Assembly: GCA_964016885.1 (NCBI GenBank) | Contig: OZ024741.1 | Span: 415,785,081-415,849,080, forward strand | Direction: 5' to 3' | Length of the DNA stretch: 64,000 nucleotides | Source of the DNA: Eledone cirrhosa | Lineage: Eukaryota > Mollusca > Cephalopoda > Octopoda > Eledonidae | In this document: positions 26,298-40,406 of the stretch, piece after piece | Layout of the letters: the number at the start of each line of letters is the position of its first letter | How positions within the stretch are numbered: position 1 is the first letter of the stretch | Position numbers and translations under genes: made by a program | Notes under the pieces: generated by a model | Told to the model about the DNA's origin: nothing | The model's input: the letters and a program-made list of their open reading frames with translations, nothing else | Database searches by the model: none

Positions 26298-29200
26298 GGG
26301 GTCTCTGTTATATTAACTGGGGCCTCTGTTATATTAACTGGGGCCTCTGATATATTAACTGGGGCCTCTGTTATATTAAATGGGGTCTCTGTTATATTAA
26401 CTGGTGCCTCTGTTATATTAACTGGGGTCTCTGTTATATTAATTGGGGCCTCTGTTATATTAACTGGGGTCTCTGTTATATTAACTGGGGCCTCTGTTAT
26501 ATTAACTGGGCTCTCTGTTTTATTAACTGGGGTCTCTGTTATATTAACTGAGGTCTCTGTTATATTAACTGGGGTCTCTGTTATATTAACTGAGGTCTCT
26601 GTTATATTAACTGGGGTCTCTATTATATTAACTGGGGTCTCTGTTATATTAACTGAGGTCTCTGTTATATTAACTGGGGCCTCTGTTATATTAAATGGGG
26701 TCTCTGATATATTAACTGGGGTCTCTGTTATATTAACTGGGGCCTCTGTTATATTAACTGGGGCCTCTGTTATATTAACTGGGGCCTCTGTTATATTAAA
26801 TGGGGTCTCTGTTATATTAACTGGTGCCTCTGTTATATTAACTGGGGCCTCTGTTATATTAACTGGGGCCTCTGTTATATTAACTGGGGTCTCTGTTATA
26901 TTAACTAGGGTCTCTGTTATATTAAATGGGGCCTCTGTTATATTAACTGGGCTCTCTGTTTTATTAACTGGGGTCTCTGTTATATTAACTGAAGCCTCTG
27001 TTATATTAACTGGGGTTTCTGTTATGTTAACTGAGGTCTCTGTTATATTAACTGGGGTCTCTATTGTATTAACTGGGGTCTCTGTTATATTAACTGGGGT
27101 CTCTGTTATATTAACTGGGGTATGTTATATTAACTGGGGTCTCTGTTATATTAACTGGGTTCTCTGTTATATTAACTGGGGTATGTTATATTAACTGGGG
27201 TCTCTGTTATATTAACTGGGGTCTCTGTTATATTAACTGGGGTCTCTATTACATTAACTAGGGTCTCTGTTATATTAACTGGGGCCTCTGTTATATTAAC
27301 TGGGGCCTCTGTTATATTAAATGGGGTCTCTGTTATATTAACTGGCGCCTCTTATATATTAACTGGGGCCTCTGTTATATTAACTGGGGCCTCTGTTATA
27401 TTAACTGGGGTCTCTGATATATTAACAAGGGTCTCTGTTATATTAAATGGGGTCTCTGTTATATTAACTGGGGTCTCTGTTATACTAACTGGTGCCTCTG
27501 TTATATTAACTGGGGTCTCTGTTATATTAACTGGGGCCTCTGTTATATTAACTGGGGTCTCTGTTATATTAACTGGGGTATGTTATATTAACTGGGGTCT
27601 CTGTAATATTAACTGGGGTCTCTATTATATTAACTGGGGTCTCTGTTATATTAACTGGGGCCTCTGTTATATTAACTGGGGCCTCTGTTATATTAACTGG
27701 GGTCTCTGTTATATTAACTAGGGTCTCTGTTATATTAAATGGGGTCTCTGTTATATTAACTGGGGTCTCTGTTATATTAACTGGTGCCTCTGTTATATTA
27801 ACTGGGGTCTCTGTTATATTAACTGGGGCCTCTGTTATATTAACTGGGGCCTCTGTTATATTAACTGGGGTCTCTGTTATATTAACTGGGGTCTCTGTTA
27901 TATTAACTATTGTATGTTATATTAACTGGGGTCTCTGTTATATTAACTGGGGCCACTGTTATATTAACTGGGGCCTCTGTTATATTAACTGGGGCCTCTG
28001 TTATATTAAATGGGGTCTCTGATATATTAACTGGGGTCTCTGTTATATTAACTGGGCCCTCTGTTATATTAACTGGGGCCTCTGTTATATTAACTGGGGC
28101 CTCTGTTATATTAAATGGGGTCTCTGTTATATTAACTGGCGCCTCTGTTATATTAACTGGGGCCTCTGTTATATTAACTGGGGCCTCTGTTATATTAACT
28201 GGGGTCTCTGTTATATTAACTAGGGTCTCTGTTATATTAAATGGGGTCTCTGTTATATTAACTGGGGTCTCTGTTATATTAACTGGTGCCTCTGTTATAT
28301 TAACTAGGGTCTCTGTTATATTAACTGGGGCCTCTGTTATATTAACTGGTGCCTCTGTTATATTAACTGGGGTCTCTGTAATATTAACTGGGGTCTCTAT
28401 TATATTAACTGGGGTGTCTGTTATATTAACTGGGGCCTCTGTTATATTAACTGGGGTCTCTGTTATATTAACTGGGGCTTCTGTTATATCAACTGGGGCC
28501 TCTGTTATATTAACTGGGGCCTCCATTATATTAACTGGGGTCTCTGTTATATTAACTGGGGTCTCTGTTATCTTAAATGGGGTTTCTGTTATATTAACGG
28601 GGGTCTCTGTTATATTAACTGGTGCCTCTGTTATATTAACTGGGGTCTCTGTTATATTAACTGGGGCCTCTGTTATATTAACTGGGGTCTCTGTTATATT
28701 AACTGGGGCCTCTGTTATATTAACTGGGCTCTCTGTTTTATTAACTGGGGTCTCTGTTATATTAACTGAGGTCTCTGTTATATTAACTGGGGTCTCTGTT
28801 ATATTAACTGAGGTCTCTGTAATATTAACTCGGGCCTCTGTTATATTAACTGGGGCCTCTGTTATATTAAATGGGGTCTCTGATATATTAACTGGGTTCT
28901 CTGTTATATTAACTGGGGTATGTTATATTAACTGGGGTCTCTGTTATATTAACTGGGGTATATTATATTAACTGGGGTCACTGTTATATTAACTGGGGCC
29001 TCTGTTATATTAACTGGGGCCTCTGTTATATTAACTGGGGCCTCTCTTATATTAAATGGGGTCTCTGTTATATTAACTGGGGTCTCTGTTATATTAACTG
29101 GGGTCTCTGTTATATTAACTGGGGCCTCTGTTATATTAACTGGGGCCTCTGTTATATTAACTGGGGCCTCTGTTATATTAAATGGGGTCTCTGTTATATT

Positions 29201-31060
29201 AACTGGCGCCTCTGTTATATTAACTGGGGTATGTTATATTAACTGGGGTCTCTGTAATATTAACTGGGGTCTCTATTATATTAACTGGGGTCTCTGTTAT
29301 ATTAACTGGTTTCTCTGTTATATTAACTGGGGTCTCTGTAATATTAACTGGGGTCTCTATTATATTAACTGGGTTCTCTGTTATATTAACTGGGGCCTCT
29401 GTTATATTAACTGGGGTCTCTGTTATATTAACTGGGGTCTCTGTTATATTAACTGGAATCGCTGTTATATTAACTGGGGCCTCTGTTATATTAACTGGGG
29501 TCTCTGTTATATTAACTGGGGTCTCTGTTATATTAACTGGGGCCTCTGTTATATTAACTGGGCTCTCTATTTTATTAACTGGGGTCTCTGTTATATTAAC
29601 TGAAGTCTCTGTTATATTAACTGGGGTCTCTGTTATGTTAACTGAGGTCTCTGTTATATTAACTGGGGTCTCTATTATATTAACTGGGGTCTCTGTTATA
29701 TTAACTGGGGTCTCTGTTATATTAACTGGGGTATGTTATATTAACTGGGGTCTCTGTTATATTAACTGGGTTCTCTGTTATATTAACTGGGGTATGTTAT
29801 ATTAACTGGGGTCTCTGTTATATTAACTGGGGTCTCTGTTATATTAACTGGGGTATGTTATATTAACTGGGGTCCCTGTAATATTAACTGGGGCCTCTGT
29901 TATATTAACTGGGGCCTCTGTTATATTAAATGGGGTCTCTGTTATATTAGCTGGGGCCTCTGTTATATTAACTGGGGTCTCTGTTACATTAAATGGGGTC
30001 TCTGTATATTAACTGGTGCCTCTGTTATATTAACTGGGGTCTCTGTTATATTAACTGGGGCCTCTGTTATATTAACTGGGGTCTCTGTTATATTAACTGG
30101 GGTATGTTATATTAACTGGGGTCTCTGTAATATTAACTGGGGTCTCTATTATATTAACTGGGGTCTCTGTTATATTAACTGGGGCCTCTGTTATATTAAC
30201 TGGGGCCTCTATTATATTAACTGGGGTCTCTGTTATATTAACTAGGGTCTCTGTTATATTAACTGGGGTCTCTGTTATATTAACTGGGGTCTCTGTTATA
30301 TTAACTGGGGTCTCTATTACATTAACTAGGGTCTCTGTTATATTAACTGGGGCCTCTGTTATATTAACTGGGGCCTCTGTTATATTAAATGGGGTCTCTG
30401 TTATATTAACTGGCGCCTCTGTTATATTAACTGGGGCCTCTGTTATATTAACTGGGGCCTCTGTTATATTAACTGGGGTCTCTGATATATTAACTAGGGT
30501 CTCTGTTATATTAAATGGGGTCTCTGTTATATTAACTGGGGTCTCTGTTATATTAACTGGTGCCTCTGTTATATTAACTGGGGTCTCTGTTATAGTAACT
30601 GGGGCCTCTGTTATATTAACTGGGGTCTCTGTTATATTAACTGGGGTATGTTATATTAACTGGGGTCTCTGTAATATTAACTGGGGTCTCTATTATATTA
30701 ACTGGGGTCTCTGTTATATTAACTGGGGCCTCTGTTATATTAACTGGGGCCTCTATTATATTAACTGGGGTCTCTGTTATATTAACTAGGGTCTCTGTTA
30801 TATTAAATGGGGTCTCTGTTATATTAACTGGGGTCTCTGTTATATTAACTGGTGCCTCTGTTATATTAACTGGGGTCTCTGTTATATTAACTGGGGCCTC
30901 TGTTATATTAACTGGGGCCTCTGTTATATTAACTGGGGCCTCTGTTATATTAACTGGGCTCTCTGTTTTATTAACTGGGGTCTCTGTTATATTAACTGAG
31001 GTCTCTGTTATATTAACTGGGGTCTCTGTTATATTAACTGAGGTCTCTGTAATATTAACT

Positions 31061-34000
31061 CGGGCCTCTGTTATATTAACTGGGGCCTCTGTTATATTAA
31101 ATGGGGTCTCTGATATATTAACTGGGTTCTCTGTTATATTAACTGGGGTATGTTATATTAACTGGGGTCTCTGTTATATTAACTGGGGTATATTATATTA
31201 ACTGGGGTCTCTGTTATATTAACTGGGGCCTCTGTTATATTAACTGGGGCCTCTGTTATATTAACTGGGGCCTCTGTTATATTAAATGGGGTCTCTGTTA
31301 TATTAACTGGGGTCTCTGTTATATTAACTGGGGTCTCTGTTATATTAACTGGGGCCTCTGTTATATTAACTGGGGCCTCTGTTATATTAACTGGGGCCTC
31401 TGTTATATTAAATGGGGTCTCTGTTATATTAACTGGCGCCTCTGTTATATTAACTGGGGTATGTTATATTAACTGGGGTCTCTGTAATATTAACTGGGGT
31501 CTCTATTATATTAACTGGGGTCTCTGTTATATTAACTGGTTTCTCTGTTATATTAACTGGGGTCTCTGTAATATTAACTGGGGTCTCTATTATATTAACT
31601 GGGTTCTCTGTTATATTAACTGGGGCCTCTGTTATATTAACTGGGGTCTCTGTTATATTAACTGGGGTCTCTGTTATATTAACTGGAATCGCTGTTATAT
31701 TAACTGGGGCCTCTGTTATATTAACTGGGGTCTCTGTTATATTAACTGGGGTCTCTGTTATATTAACTGGGGCCTCTGTTATATTAACTGGGCTCTCTAT
31801 TTTATTAACTGGGGTCTCTGTTATATTAACTGAAGTCTCTGTTATATTAACTGGGGTCTCTGTTATGTTAACTGAGGTCTCTGTTATATTAACTGGGGTC
31901 TCTATTATATTAACTGGGGTCTCTGTTATATTAACTGGGGTCTCTGTTATATTAACTGGGGTATGTTATATTAACTGGGGTCTCTGTTATATTAACTGGG
32001 TTCTCTGTTATATTAACTGGGGTATGTTATATTAACTGGGGTCTCTGTTATATTAACTGGGGTCTCTGTTATATTAACTGGGGTATGTTATATTAACTGG
32101 GGTCCCTGTAATATTAACTGGGGCCTCTGTTATATTAACTGGGGCCTCTGTTATATTAAATGGGGTCTCTGTTATATTAGCTGGGGCCTCTGTTATATTA
32201 ACTGGGGTCTCTGTTACATTAAATGGGGTCTCTGTATATTAACTGGTGCCTCTGTTATATTAACTGGGGTCTCTGTTATATTAACTGGGGCCTCTGTTAT
32301 ATTAACTGGGGTCTCTGTTATATTAACTGGGGTATGTTATATTAACTGGGGTCTCTGTAATATTAACTGGGGTCTCTATTATATTAACTGGGGTCTCTGT
32401 TATATTAACTGGGGCCTCTGTTATATTAACTGGGGCCTCTATTATATTAACTGGGGTCTCTGTTATATTAACTAGGGTCTCTGTTATATTAACTGGGGTC
32501 TCTGTTATATTAACTGGGGTCTCTGTTATATTAACTGGGGTCTCTATTACATTAACTAGGGTCTCTGTTATATTAACTGGGGCCTCTGTTATATTAACTG
32601 GGGCCTCTGTTATATTAAATGGGGTCTCTGTTATATTAACTGGCGCCTCTGTTATATTAACTGGGGCCTCTGTTATATTAACTGGGGCCTCTGTTATATT
32701 AACTGGGGTCTCTGATATATTAACTAGGGTCTCTGTTATATTAAATGGGGTCTCTGTTATATTAACTGGGGTCTCTGTTATATTAACTGGTGCCTCTGTT
32801 ATATTAACTGGGGTCACTGTTATAGTAACTGGGGCCTCTGTTATATTAACTGGGGTCTCTGTTATATTAACTGGGGTATGTTATATTAACTGGGGTCTCT
32901 GTAATATTAACTGGGGTCTCTATTATATTAACTGGGGTCTCTGTTATATTAACTGGGGCCTCTGTTATATTAACTGGGGCCTCTATTATATTAACTGGGG
33001 TCTCTGTTATATTAACTAGGGTCTCTGTTATATTAAATGGGGTCTCTGTTATATTAACTGGGGTCTCTGTTATATTAACTGGTGCCTCTGTTATATTAAC
33101 TGGGGTCTCTGTTATATTAACTGGGGCCTCTGTTATATTAACTGGGGCCTCTGTTATATTAACTGGGGTCTCTGTTATATTAACTGGGGTCTCTGTTATA
33201 TTAACTGGGGTATGTTATATTAACTGGGGTTTCTGTTATATTAACTGGGGCCACTGTTATATTAACTGGGGCCTCTGTTTTATTAACTGGGGCCTCTGTT
33301 ATATTAAATGGGGTCTCTGATATATTAACTGGGGTCTCTGTTATATTAACTGGGCCCTCTGTTATATTAACTGGGGCCTCTGTTATATTAACTGGGGCCT
33401 CTGTTATATTAAATGGGGTCTCTGTTATATTAACTGGCGCCTCTGTTATATTAACTGGGGCCTCTGTTATATTAACTGGGTCCTCTGTTATATTAACTGG
33501 GGTCTCTGTTATATTAACTAGGGTCTCTGTTATATTAAATGGGGTCTCTGTTATATTAACTGGGGTCTCTGTTATATTAACTGGTGCCTCTGTTATATTA
33601 ACTGGGGTCTCTGTTATATTAACTGGGGCCTCTGTTATATTAACTGGGGCCTCTGTTATATTAACTGGGGTCTCTGCTATATTAACTGGGGTCTCTGTTA
33701 TATTAACTGGGGTATGTTATATTAACTGGGGTCTCTGTAATATTAACTGGGGTCTCTATTATATTAACTGGGGTCTCTGTTATATTAACTGGGGCCTCTG
33801 TTATATTAACTGGGGTCTCTGTTATATTAACTAGGGTCTCTGTTATATTAAATGGGGTCTCTGTTATATTAACTGGGGTTTCTGTTATATTAACTGGTGC
33901 CTCTGTTATATTAACTGGGGTCTCTGTTATATTAACTGGGGTCTCTGTTATATTAACTGGGGCCTCTGTTATATTAACTGGGGTCTCTGTTATATTAACT

Positions 34001-35733
34001 GGGGCCTCTGTTATATTAACTGGGGTCTCTGTTATATTAACTGGTGCCTCTGTTATATTAACTGGGGTCTCTGTAATATTAACTGGGGTCTCTATTATAT
34101 TAACTGGGGTGTCTGTTATATTAACTGGGGCCTCTGTTATATTAACTAGGGTCTCTGTTATATTAACTGGGGCCTCTGTTATATTAACTGGGGTCTCTGT
34201 TATATTAACTGGGGCCTCCATTATATTAACTGGGGTCTCTGTTATATTAACTGGGGTCTCTGTTATCTTAAATGGGGTTTCTGTTATATTAACGGGGTTC
34301 TCTGTTATATTAACTGGTGCCTCTGTTATATTAACTGGGGTCTCTGTTATATTAATTGGGGCCTCTGTTATATTAACTGGGGTCTCTGTTATATTAACTG
34401 GGGCCTCTGTTATATTAACTGGGCTCTCTGTTTTATTAACTGGGGTCTCTGTTATATTAACTGAGGTCTCTGTTATATTAACTGGGGTCTCTGTTATATT
34501 AACTGAGGTCTCTGTTATATTAACTGGGGTCTCTATTATATTAACTGGGGTCTCTGTTATATTAACTGAGGTCTCTGTTATATTAACTGGGGCCTCTGTT
34601 ATATTAAATGGGGTCTCTGATATATTAACTGGGGTCTCTGTTATATTAACTGGGGCCTCTGTTATATTAACTGGGGCCTCTGTTATATTAACTGGGGCCT
34701 CTGTTATATTAAATGGGGTCTCTGTTATATTAACTGGCGCCTCTGTTATATTAACTGGGGCCTCTGTTATATTAACTGGGGCCTCTGTTATATTAACTGG
34801 GGTCTCTGTTATATTAACTAGGGTCTCTGTTATATTAAATGGGGTCTCTGTTATATTAACTGGGGTCTCTGTTATATTAACTGGTGCCTCTGTTATATTA
34901 ACTGGGGTCTCTGTTATATTAACTGGGGCCTCTGTTATATTAACTGGCGCCTCTGTTATATTAAATGGGGTCTCTGATATATTAACTGGGGCCTCCGTTA
35001 TATTAACTGGGGTCTCTGTTATATTAACTGGGGTCTCTGTTATCTTAAATGGGGTTTCTGTTATATTAACTGGGGTCTCTGTTATATTAACTGGGGCCTC
35101 TGTTATATTAACTGGGGTCTCTATTATATTAACTGGGGTCTCTGTTATATTAACTGGGGTCTCTGTTACATTAAATGGGGTCTCTGTTATATTAACTGGG
35201 GCCTCTGTTATATTAACTGGGGGCTCTGTTATATTAACTGGGGCCTCTGTTATATTAACTGGGCTCTCTGTTTTATTAACTGGGGTCTCTGTTATATTAA
35301 CTGAGGTCTCTGTTATATTAACTGGGGTCTCTGTTATATTAACTGAGGTCTCTGTTATATTAACTGGGGTCTCTATTATATTAACTGGGGTCTCTGTTAT
35401 ATTAACTGAGGTCTCTGTTATATTAACTGGGGTATGTTATATTAACTGGGGTCTCTGTTATATTAACTGGGTTCTCTGTTATATTAACTGGGGTATGTTA
35501 TATTAACTGGGGTCTCTGTTATATTAACTGGGGTCTCTGTTATATTAACTGGGGTATGTTATATTAACTGGGGTCTCTGTAATATTAACTCGGGCCTCTG
35601 TTATATTAACTGGGGCCTCTGTTATATTAAATGGGGTCTCTGATATATTAACTGGGTTCTCTGTTATATTAACTGGGGTATGTTATATTAACTGGGGTCT
35701 CTGTTATATTAACTGGGGTATATTATATTAACT
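31061..35733 (+). repeat. 4.67-kb nested block, copy 1 in B
   Basis: Counterpart of 16,994-21,624 in copy B. Its CGGGCC start is at 31,061, 14,067 bp from that in A, and its end markers lie 14,109 bp away. It is the full 4,673 bp, keeping the three GGGGCC units near 31,341-31,400 of which A retains one. Markers: GGAATCGCTG 31,685, GTGTCTG 34,109, GTATATT 35,718. Confidence 0.85.
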
Positions 35734-38700
35734 CGGGCCTCTGTTATATTAACTGGGGCCTCTGTTATATTAAATGGGGTCTCTGATATATTAACTGGGT
35801 TCTCTGTTATATTAACTGGGGTATGTTATATTAACTGGGGTCTCTGTTATATTAACTGGGGTATATTATATTAACTGGGGTCTCTGTTATATTAACTGGG
35901 GCCTCTGTTATATTAACTGGGGCCTCTGTTATATTAACTGGGGCCTCTGTTATATTAAATGGGGTCTCTGTTATATTAACTGGGGTCTCTGTTATATTAA
36001 CTGGGGTCTCTGTTATATTAACTGGGGCCTCTGTTATATTAACTGGGGCCTCTGTTATATTAACTGGGGCCTCTGTTATATTAAATGGGGTCTCTGTTAT
36101 ATTAACTGGCGCCTCTGTTATATTAACTGGGGTATGTTATATTAACTGGGGTCTCTGTAATATTAACTGGGGTCTCTATTATATTAACTGGGGTCTCTGT
36201 TATATTAACTGGTTTCTCTGTTATATTAACTGGGGTCTCTGTAATATTAACTGGGGTCTCTATTATATTAACTGGGTTCTCTGTTATATTAACTGGGGCC
36301 TCTGTTATATTAACTGGGGTCTCTGTTATATTAACTGGGGTCTCTGTTATATTAACTGGAATCGCTGTTATATTAACTGGGGCCTCTGTTATATTAACTG
36401 GGGTCTCTGTTATATTAACTGGGGTCTCTGTTATATTAACTGGGGCCTCTGTTATATTAACTGGGCTCTCTATTTTATTAACTGGGGTCTCTGTTATATT
36501 AACTGAAGTCTCTGTTATATTAACTGGGGTCTCTGTTATGTTAACTGAGGTCTCTGTTATATTAACTGGGGTCTCTATTATATTAACTGGGGTCTCTGTT
36601 ATATTAACTGGGGTCTCTGTTATATTAACTGGGGTATGTTATATTAACTGGGGTCTCTGTTATATTAACTGGGTTCTCTGTTATATTAACTGGGGTATGT
36701 TATATTAACTGGGGTCTCTGTTATATTAACTGGGGTCTCTGTTATATTAACTGGGGTATGTTATATTAACTGGGGTCCCTGTAATATTAACTGGGGCCTC
36801 TGTTATATTAACTGGGGCCTCTGTTATATTAAATGGGGTCTCTGTTATATTAGCTGGGGCCTCTGTTATATTAACTGGGGTCTCTGTTACATTAAATGGG
36901 GTCTCTGTATATTAACTGGTGCCTCTGTTATATTAACTGGGGTCTCTGTTATATTAACTGGGGCCTCTGTTATATTAACTGGGGTCTCTGTTATATTAAC
37001 TGGGGTATGTTATATTAACTGGGGTCTCTGTAATATTAACTGGGGTCTCTATTATATTAACTGGGGTCTCTGTTATATTAACTGGGGCCTCTGTTATATT
37101 AACTGGGGCCTCTATTATATTAACTGGGGTCTCTGTTATATTAACTAGGGTCTCTGTTATATTAACTGGGGTCTCTGTTATATTAACTGGGGTCTCTGTT
37201 ATATTAACTGGGGTCTCTATTACATTAACTAGGGTCTCTGTTATATTAACTGGGGCCTCTGTTATATTAACTGGGGCCTCTGTTATATTAAATGGGGTCT
37301 CTGTTATATTAACTGGCGCCTCTGTTATATTAACTGGGGCCTCTGTTATATTAACTGGGGCCTCTGTTATATTAACTGGGGTCTCTGATATATTAACTAG
37401 GGTCTCTGTTATATTAAATGGGGTCTCTGTTATATTAACTGGGGTCTCTGTTATATTAACTGGTGCCTCTGTTATATTAACTGGGGTCTCTGTTATAGTA
37501 ACTGGGGCCTCTGTTATATTAACTGGGGTCTCTGTTATATTAACTGGGGTATGTTATATTAACTGGGGTCTCTGTAATATTAACTGGGGTCTCTATTATA
37601 TTAACTGGGGTCTCTGTTATATTAACTGGGGCCTCTGTTATATTAACTGGGGCCTCTATTATATTAACTGGGGTCTCTGTTATATTAACTAGGGTCTCTG
37701 TTATATTAAATGGGGTCTCTGTTATATTAACTGGGGTCTCTGTTATATTAACTGGTGCCTCTGTTATATTAACTGGGGTCTCTGTTATATTAACTGGGGC
37801 CTCTGTTATATTAACTGGGGCCTCTGTTATATTAACTGGGGTCTCTGTTATATTAACTGGGGTCTCTGTTATATTAACTGGGGTATGTTATATTAACTGG
37901 GGTTTCTGTTAAATTAACTGGGGCCACTGTTATATTAACTGGGGCCTCTGTTTTATTAACTGGGGCCTCTGTTATATTAAATGGGGTCTCTGATATATTA
38001 ACTGGGGTCTCTGTTATATTAACTGGGCCCTCTGTTATATTAACTGGGGCCTCTGTTATATTAACTGGGGCCTCTGTTATATTAAATGGGGTCTCTGTTA
38101 TATTAACTGGCGCCTCTGTTATATTAACTGGGGCCTCTGTTATATTAACTGGGTCCTCTGTTATATTAACTGGGGTCTCTGTTATATTAACTAGGGTCTC
38201 TGTTATATTAAATGGGGTCTCTGTTATATTAACTGGGGTCTCTGTTATATTAACTGGTGCCTCTGTTATATTAACTGGGGTCTCTGTTATATTAACTGGG
38301 GCCTCTGTTATATTAACTGGGGCCTCTGTTATATTAACTGGGGTCTCTGCTATATTAACTGGGGTCTCTGTTATATTAACTGGGGTATGTTATATTAACT
38401 GGGGTCTCTGTAATATTAACTGGGGTCTCTATTATATTAACTGGGGTCTCTGTTATATTAACTGGGGCCTCTGTTATATTAACTGGGGTCTCTGTTATAT
38501 TAACTAGGGTCTCTGTTATATTAAATGGGGTCTCTGTTATATTAACTGGGGTTTCTGTTATATTAACTGGTGCCTCTGTTATATTAACTGGGGTCTCTGT
38601 TATATTAACTGGGGTCTCTGTTATATTAACTGGGGCCTCTGTTATATTAACTGGGGTCTCTGTTATATTAACTGGGGCCTCTGTTATATTAACTGGGGTC

Positions 38701-40406
38701 TCTGTTATATTAACTGGTGCCTCTGTTATATTAACTGGGGTCTCTGTAATATTAACTGGGGTCTCTATTATATTAACTGGGGTGTCTGTTATATTAACTG
38801 GGGCCTCTGTTATATTAACTAGGGTCTCTGTTATATTAACTGGGGCCTCTGTTATATTAACTGGGGTCTCTGTTATATTAACTGGGGCCTCCATTATATT
38901 AACTGGGGTCTCTGTTATATTAACTGGGGTCTCTGTTATCTTAAATGGGGTTTCTGTTATATTAACGGGGTTCTCTGTTATATTAACTGGTGCCTCTGTT
39001 ATATTAACTGGGGTCTCTGTTATATTAATTGGGGCCTCTGTTATATTAACTGGGGTCTCTGTTATATTAACTGGGGCCTCTGTTATATTAACTGGGCTCT
39101 CTGTTTTATTAACTGGGGTCTCTGTTATATTAACTGAGGTCTCTGTTATATTAACTGGGGTCTCTGTTATATTAACTGAGGTCTCTGTTATATTAACTGG
39201 GGTCTCTATTATATTAACTGGGGTCTCTGTTATATTAACTGAGGTCTCTGTTATATTAACTGGGGCCTCTGTTATATTAAATGGGGTCTCTGATATATTA
39301 ACTGGGGTCTCTGTTATATTAACTGGGGCCTCTGTTATATTAACTGGGGCCTCTGTTATATTAACTGGGGCCTCTGTTATATTAAATGGGGTCTCTGTTA
39401 TATTAACTGGCGCCTCTGTTATATTAACTGGGGCCTCTGTTATATTAACTGGGGCCTCTGTTATATTAACTGGGGTCTCTGTTATATTAACTAGGGTCTC
39501 TGTTATATTAAATGGGGTCTCTGTTATATTAACTGGGGTCTCTGTTATATTAACTGGTGCCTCTGTTATATTAACTGGGGTCTCTGTTATATTAACTGGG
39601 GCCTCTGTTATATTAACTGGCGCCTCTGTTATATTAAATGGGGTCTCTGATATATTAACTGGGGCCTCCGTTATATTAACTGGGGTCTCTGTTATATTAA
39701 CTGGGGTCTCTGTTATCTTAAATGGGGTTTCTGTTATATTAACTGGGGTCTCTGTTATATTAACTGGGGCCTCTGTTATATTAACTGGGGTCTCTATTAT
39801 ATTAACTGGGGTCTCTGTTATATTAACTGGGGTCTCTGTTACATTAAATGGGGTCTCTGTTATATTAACTGGGGCCTCTGTTATATTAACTGGGGGCTCT
39901 GTTATATTAACTGGGGCCTCTGTTATATTAACTGGGCTCTCTGTTTTATTAACTGGGGTCTCTGTTATATTAACTGAGGTCTCTGTTATATTAACTGGGG
40001 TCTCTGTTATATTAACTGAGGTCTCTGTTATATTAACTGGGGTCTCTATTATATTAACTGGGGTCTCTGTTATATTAACTGAGGTCTCTGTTATATTAAC
40101 TGGGGTATGTTATATTAACTGGGGTCTCTGTTATATTAACTGGGTTCTCTGTTATATTAACTGGGGTATGTTATATTAACTGGGGTCTCTGTTATATTAA
40201 CTGGGGTCTCTGTTATATTAACTGGGGTATGTTATATTAACTGGGGTCTCTGTAATATTAACTCGGGCCTCTGTTATATTAACTGGGGCCTCTGTTATAT
40301 TAAATGGGGTCTCTGATATATTAACTGGGTTCTCTGTTATATTAACTGGGGTATGTTATATTAACTGGGGTCTCTGTTATATTAACTGGGGTATATTATA
40401 TTAACT
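35734..40406 (+). repeat. 4.67-kb nested block, copy 2 in B
   Basis: Tandem partner of 31,061-35,733 at an exact 4,673-bp offset (36,358, 38,782 and 40,391 against 31,685, 34,109 and 35,718). It also matches 21,625-26,297 at 14,109 bp. This makes four copies of the 4.67-kb block in the window. Confidence 0.85.

Larger units (their letters stand above)
13384..27240 (+). repeat. About 14-kb tandem duplication, copy A (13,857 bp)
   Basis: Unit order across this segment reappears immediately downstream. The offset is 13,857 bp at the left end (GTCTCTATTACATT at 13,384 and 27,241; the ATTGTATG unit at 14,052 and 27,909). It becomes 14,067 after about 14.2 kb (GTGTCTG at 14,347 and 28,414) and 14,109 after about 17.3 kb (for example 22,249 and 36,358; 26,282 and 40,391; GAAGCC at 26,991 and 41,100). 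The two steps equal 210 and 42 bp, or 10 and 2 whole units missing from copy A. Left-boundary uncertainty is about 40 bp because the flanks are also repeat. Confidence 0.9.
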
